A stretch of DNA of 64,000 bases from Acidisarcina sp. (GTDB lineage Bacteria > Acidobacteriota > Terriglobia > Terriglobales > Acidobacteriaceae), in the NCBI GenBank assembly GCA_035539175.1, contig DATLIY010000006.1, positions 174,186 to 238,185 of the forward strand, given 5' to 3'. Position 1 is the stretch's first letter, and each line of letters opens with the position of its first letter. The notes beneath the pieces are model-generated. The model saw only the letters and a list, made by a program, of their open reading frames with translations. It did no database searches and was not told the DNA's origin. Of the stretch, positions 62,835 to 64,000 are shown one piece after another. Position numbers and translations under genes: made by a program.

Positions 62835-63719
62835 TTAGTCGTCCAGTTGTCCCTTTGCTATATCCAAAAATACCTGAGCCGCTCGAGTTAGATCCTTGCC
62901 CTTACGATAGATAAGTGCAAGGTCTCGTGATAAGCGCACATCATCCACAGGAACAATCTTTAACAGGCCAGCTTCCGCGTCGGACAGTACATTCGCGCGA
63001 GGCAGGAATCCAGTCCCCAGACCTGCCTCAACCAGTCGCTTGACTAACTCGCTGGACTCTACTTCCAGTGCAAGCTTAGGTTGAAGATCCTGCATGCGGA
63101 ACAAGTTATCGAGTAGTTCGCGCTGGCGTCCCTGCTTCATCAGCACCAGAGGGTGCTGGGCTACTTCCTTAAGAGAGATACGCGCATGGAAAGTCAGAGG
63201 ATGGTTGGCAGGCACAACAAATGCCAACTCATCTTTATGAATCGGCTCCACAGTCAGGCGAGGATCCTTGACGGGAAGCGCCACGACGCCGAAGTCAACT
63301 TCACGGTTCAGCACGGCTTCCAGCGTTCGCGAGCGCTCCGCACGCACGATGCTTAACCCCACCCGCAGGAACTGCTTGCGGAACTGTGCGAAAACGGCAG
63401 GCAGCACATACAGGCAGGTCGCCTCATTTGCGCTGATGGAAATTGCCCCGCGCGGCGAACGATGTAACTCGGCCACAATCCCCAGGATGTGACTCTGGCA
63501 GTTCAGACAATGCTCCGCAAAGGGCTCAAAGACCCTGCCCGCCGCGGTAAACGTGACCTTGCCGCCGTCGCGATCAAACAGCCGTGCGCCAACCTCCTTC
63601 TCCAGGGAACGTATTTGTGCAGAGATCGCAGGTTGGGTAACAAGGAGCCTCTCCGCCGCCCGGGAAAAACTCTTCTGCCGGGCAACTTCAAGGAAAGTCT
63701 TTAGCTGTTCGAAATCCAT
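62835..63719 (-). CDS. LysR-family regulator (CysB/Cbl-like type)
   Basis: About 294 aa from ATG 63719, which is preceded by AGAGGG; the frame runs 19 codons further. The N-terminal helix-turn-helix is complete: MDFEQLKTFLEVARQKSFSRAAERLLVTQPAISAQIRSLEKEVGARLF. The effector domain has the usual two lobes (RGAISISANEATCLYVLPAVFA, VESSELVKRLVEAGLGTGFLPR). It converges with glnK and may regulate the gene to its right or nitrogen genes, but nothing in sequence proves the target. Confidence 0.92.
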   Translation of the reverse strand: MDFEQLKTFLEVARQKSFSRAAERLLVTQPAISAQIRSLEKEVGARLFDRDGGKVTFTAAGRVFEPFAEHCLNCQSHILGIVAELHRSPRGAISISANEATCLYVLPAVFAQFRKQFLRVGLSIVRAERSRTLEAVLNREVDFGVVALPVKDPRLTVEPIHKDELAFVVPANHPLTFHARISLKEVAQHPLVLMKQGRQRELLDNLFRMQDLQPKLALEVESSELVKRLVEAGLGTGFLPRANVLSDAEAGLLKIVPVDDVRLSRDLALIYRKGKDLTRAAQVFLDIAKGQLDD

Positions 63720-63866
63720 CAAGCCCTCTATCTGGAGCCCTTTGTTGTTCGTGGAGAACAATCTCGCGGCCAGCAATCCTTACGCGAGGAATGGCCCTAT
63801 AAAAGTTGTTTATATCACGACCAAACACTACGGGAGATTGGAGATGGCTCCCCCGCCCCGGCCTAA

Positions 63867-63904
63867 AGCAAAACGCCCTGACCGCACGGTCAGGGCGTTT
63901 TGCT
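63867..63904. terminator. Terminator between LysR and the right-edge gene
   Basis: An 18-bp perfect stem from AGCAAAACGCC to GGCGTTTTGCT with a CA turn. It ends 20 bp beyond the stop of the minus-strand gene at the edge, giving TTTTGCTTT at its end on that strand. Confidence 0.88.
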
Positions 63905-63923
63905 GTTGTGTAAGGCAGGTTTT

Positions 63924-64000
63924 CTAGAAGCGGTTCCAGAGGTACTGGTTGTAGACGGCGTGGTGGTAGATAACCTCGGGCATCTTGACGAAGGTGCCGA
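63924..64000 (-). CDS. 3' end of an unrecognised gene, cut by the right window edge
   Basis: The minus strand reads GTFVKMPEVIYHHAVYNQYL then WNRF and TAG at 63924, an open end of about 25 codons with codon use like its neighbours, followed by a good terminator. The final aromatic stretch ending in Phe would fit an outer-membrane barrel, but I cannot name the family. Confidence 0.5.
   Translation of the reverse strand, partial: GTFVKMPEVIYHHAVYNQYLWNRF

Overview
The window looks like a chromosomal segment of an acidobacterium, probably class Terriglobia (Granulicella, Terriglobus or Edaphobacter-like). This is inferred from gene content, not from a marker gene: two very large Oar-like TonB-dependent receptors with a carboxypeptidase-regulatory-like N-terminus, membrane-anchored winged-helix regulators beside them, an Ig-like repeat protein, a DUF4382 lipoprotein, many TTG/GTG starts, and glycan-scavenging and metal or drug efflux loci. 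I saw no rRNA, tRNA, phage or intact insertion sequence.

Layout. 1-5733: 5'-complete but left-truncated TPR protein, Oar-like receptor 1 and a divergent ToxR/CadC-style transmembrane regulator. 5974-8234: small secreted metallopeptidase and a broken Rieske/FAD oxidoreductase pseudogene. 8415-15163: tripartite RND multidrug pump (MFP-RND-OMF) with divergent TetR repressor and an AcrR-like palindrome between them. 15294-20365: DinB protein, CopB-like P1B ATPase, SDR protein with divergent AraC regulator. 20565-22718: two-domain SGNH plus sialate O-acetylesterase. 22739-24813: a scar region with a decayed type I-E CRISPR repeat-spacer-repeat, a strong terminator and a truncated Ig-like repeat gene. 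24902-34092: second transmembrane regulator, Oar-like receptor 2, GH3 glycosidase and Tat-type phosphoesterase. 34413-35647: histidine kinase remnant and a secreted LolA-like protein. 35884-43622: a sialic acid island (SIS isomerase/deaminase, MFS permease, NanA-like lyase, NanM-like mutarotase, AGE epimerase, GH33 sialidase, GntR regulator). 43718-45554: DUF302 protein, a small secreted protein and a lytic transglycosylase. 45547-52664: Cus-type copper/silver efflux operon. 52817-57285: TetR and a ytcA-mdtN-mdtO-like efflux operon. 57491-64000: DUF4382 lipoprotein, outer-membrane barrel protein, amt-glnK nitrogen module, LysR regulator, and the 3' end of an unrecognised gene.

How the genes work together. 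The sialic acid island can be read as a pathway: the O-acetylesterase and the sialidase release and trim sialic acids, NanM equilibrates the anomers, the MFS protein imports, the lyase makes ManNAc and pyruvate, the AGE epimerase makes GlcNAc, and the SIS protein returns GlcN6P to fructose-6-P. A GlcNAc kinase and NagA are not in the window. Three AT-rich ATTGATA-type sites sit in the control regions of this island. The copper operon couples a CusCBA pump with a NosL-like protein and Cys/Met-rich secreted proteins. The two receptor/regulator pairs share a periplasmic domain that I cannot assign and look like an acidobacterial one-component analogue of SusC/SusR control.
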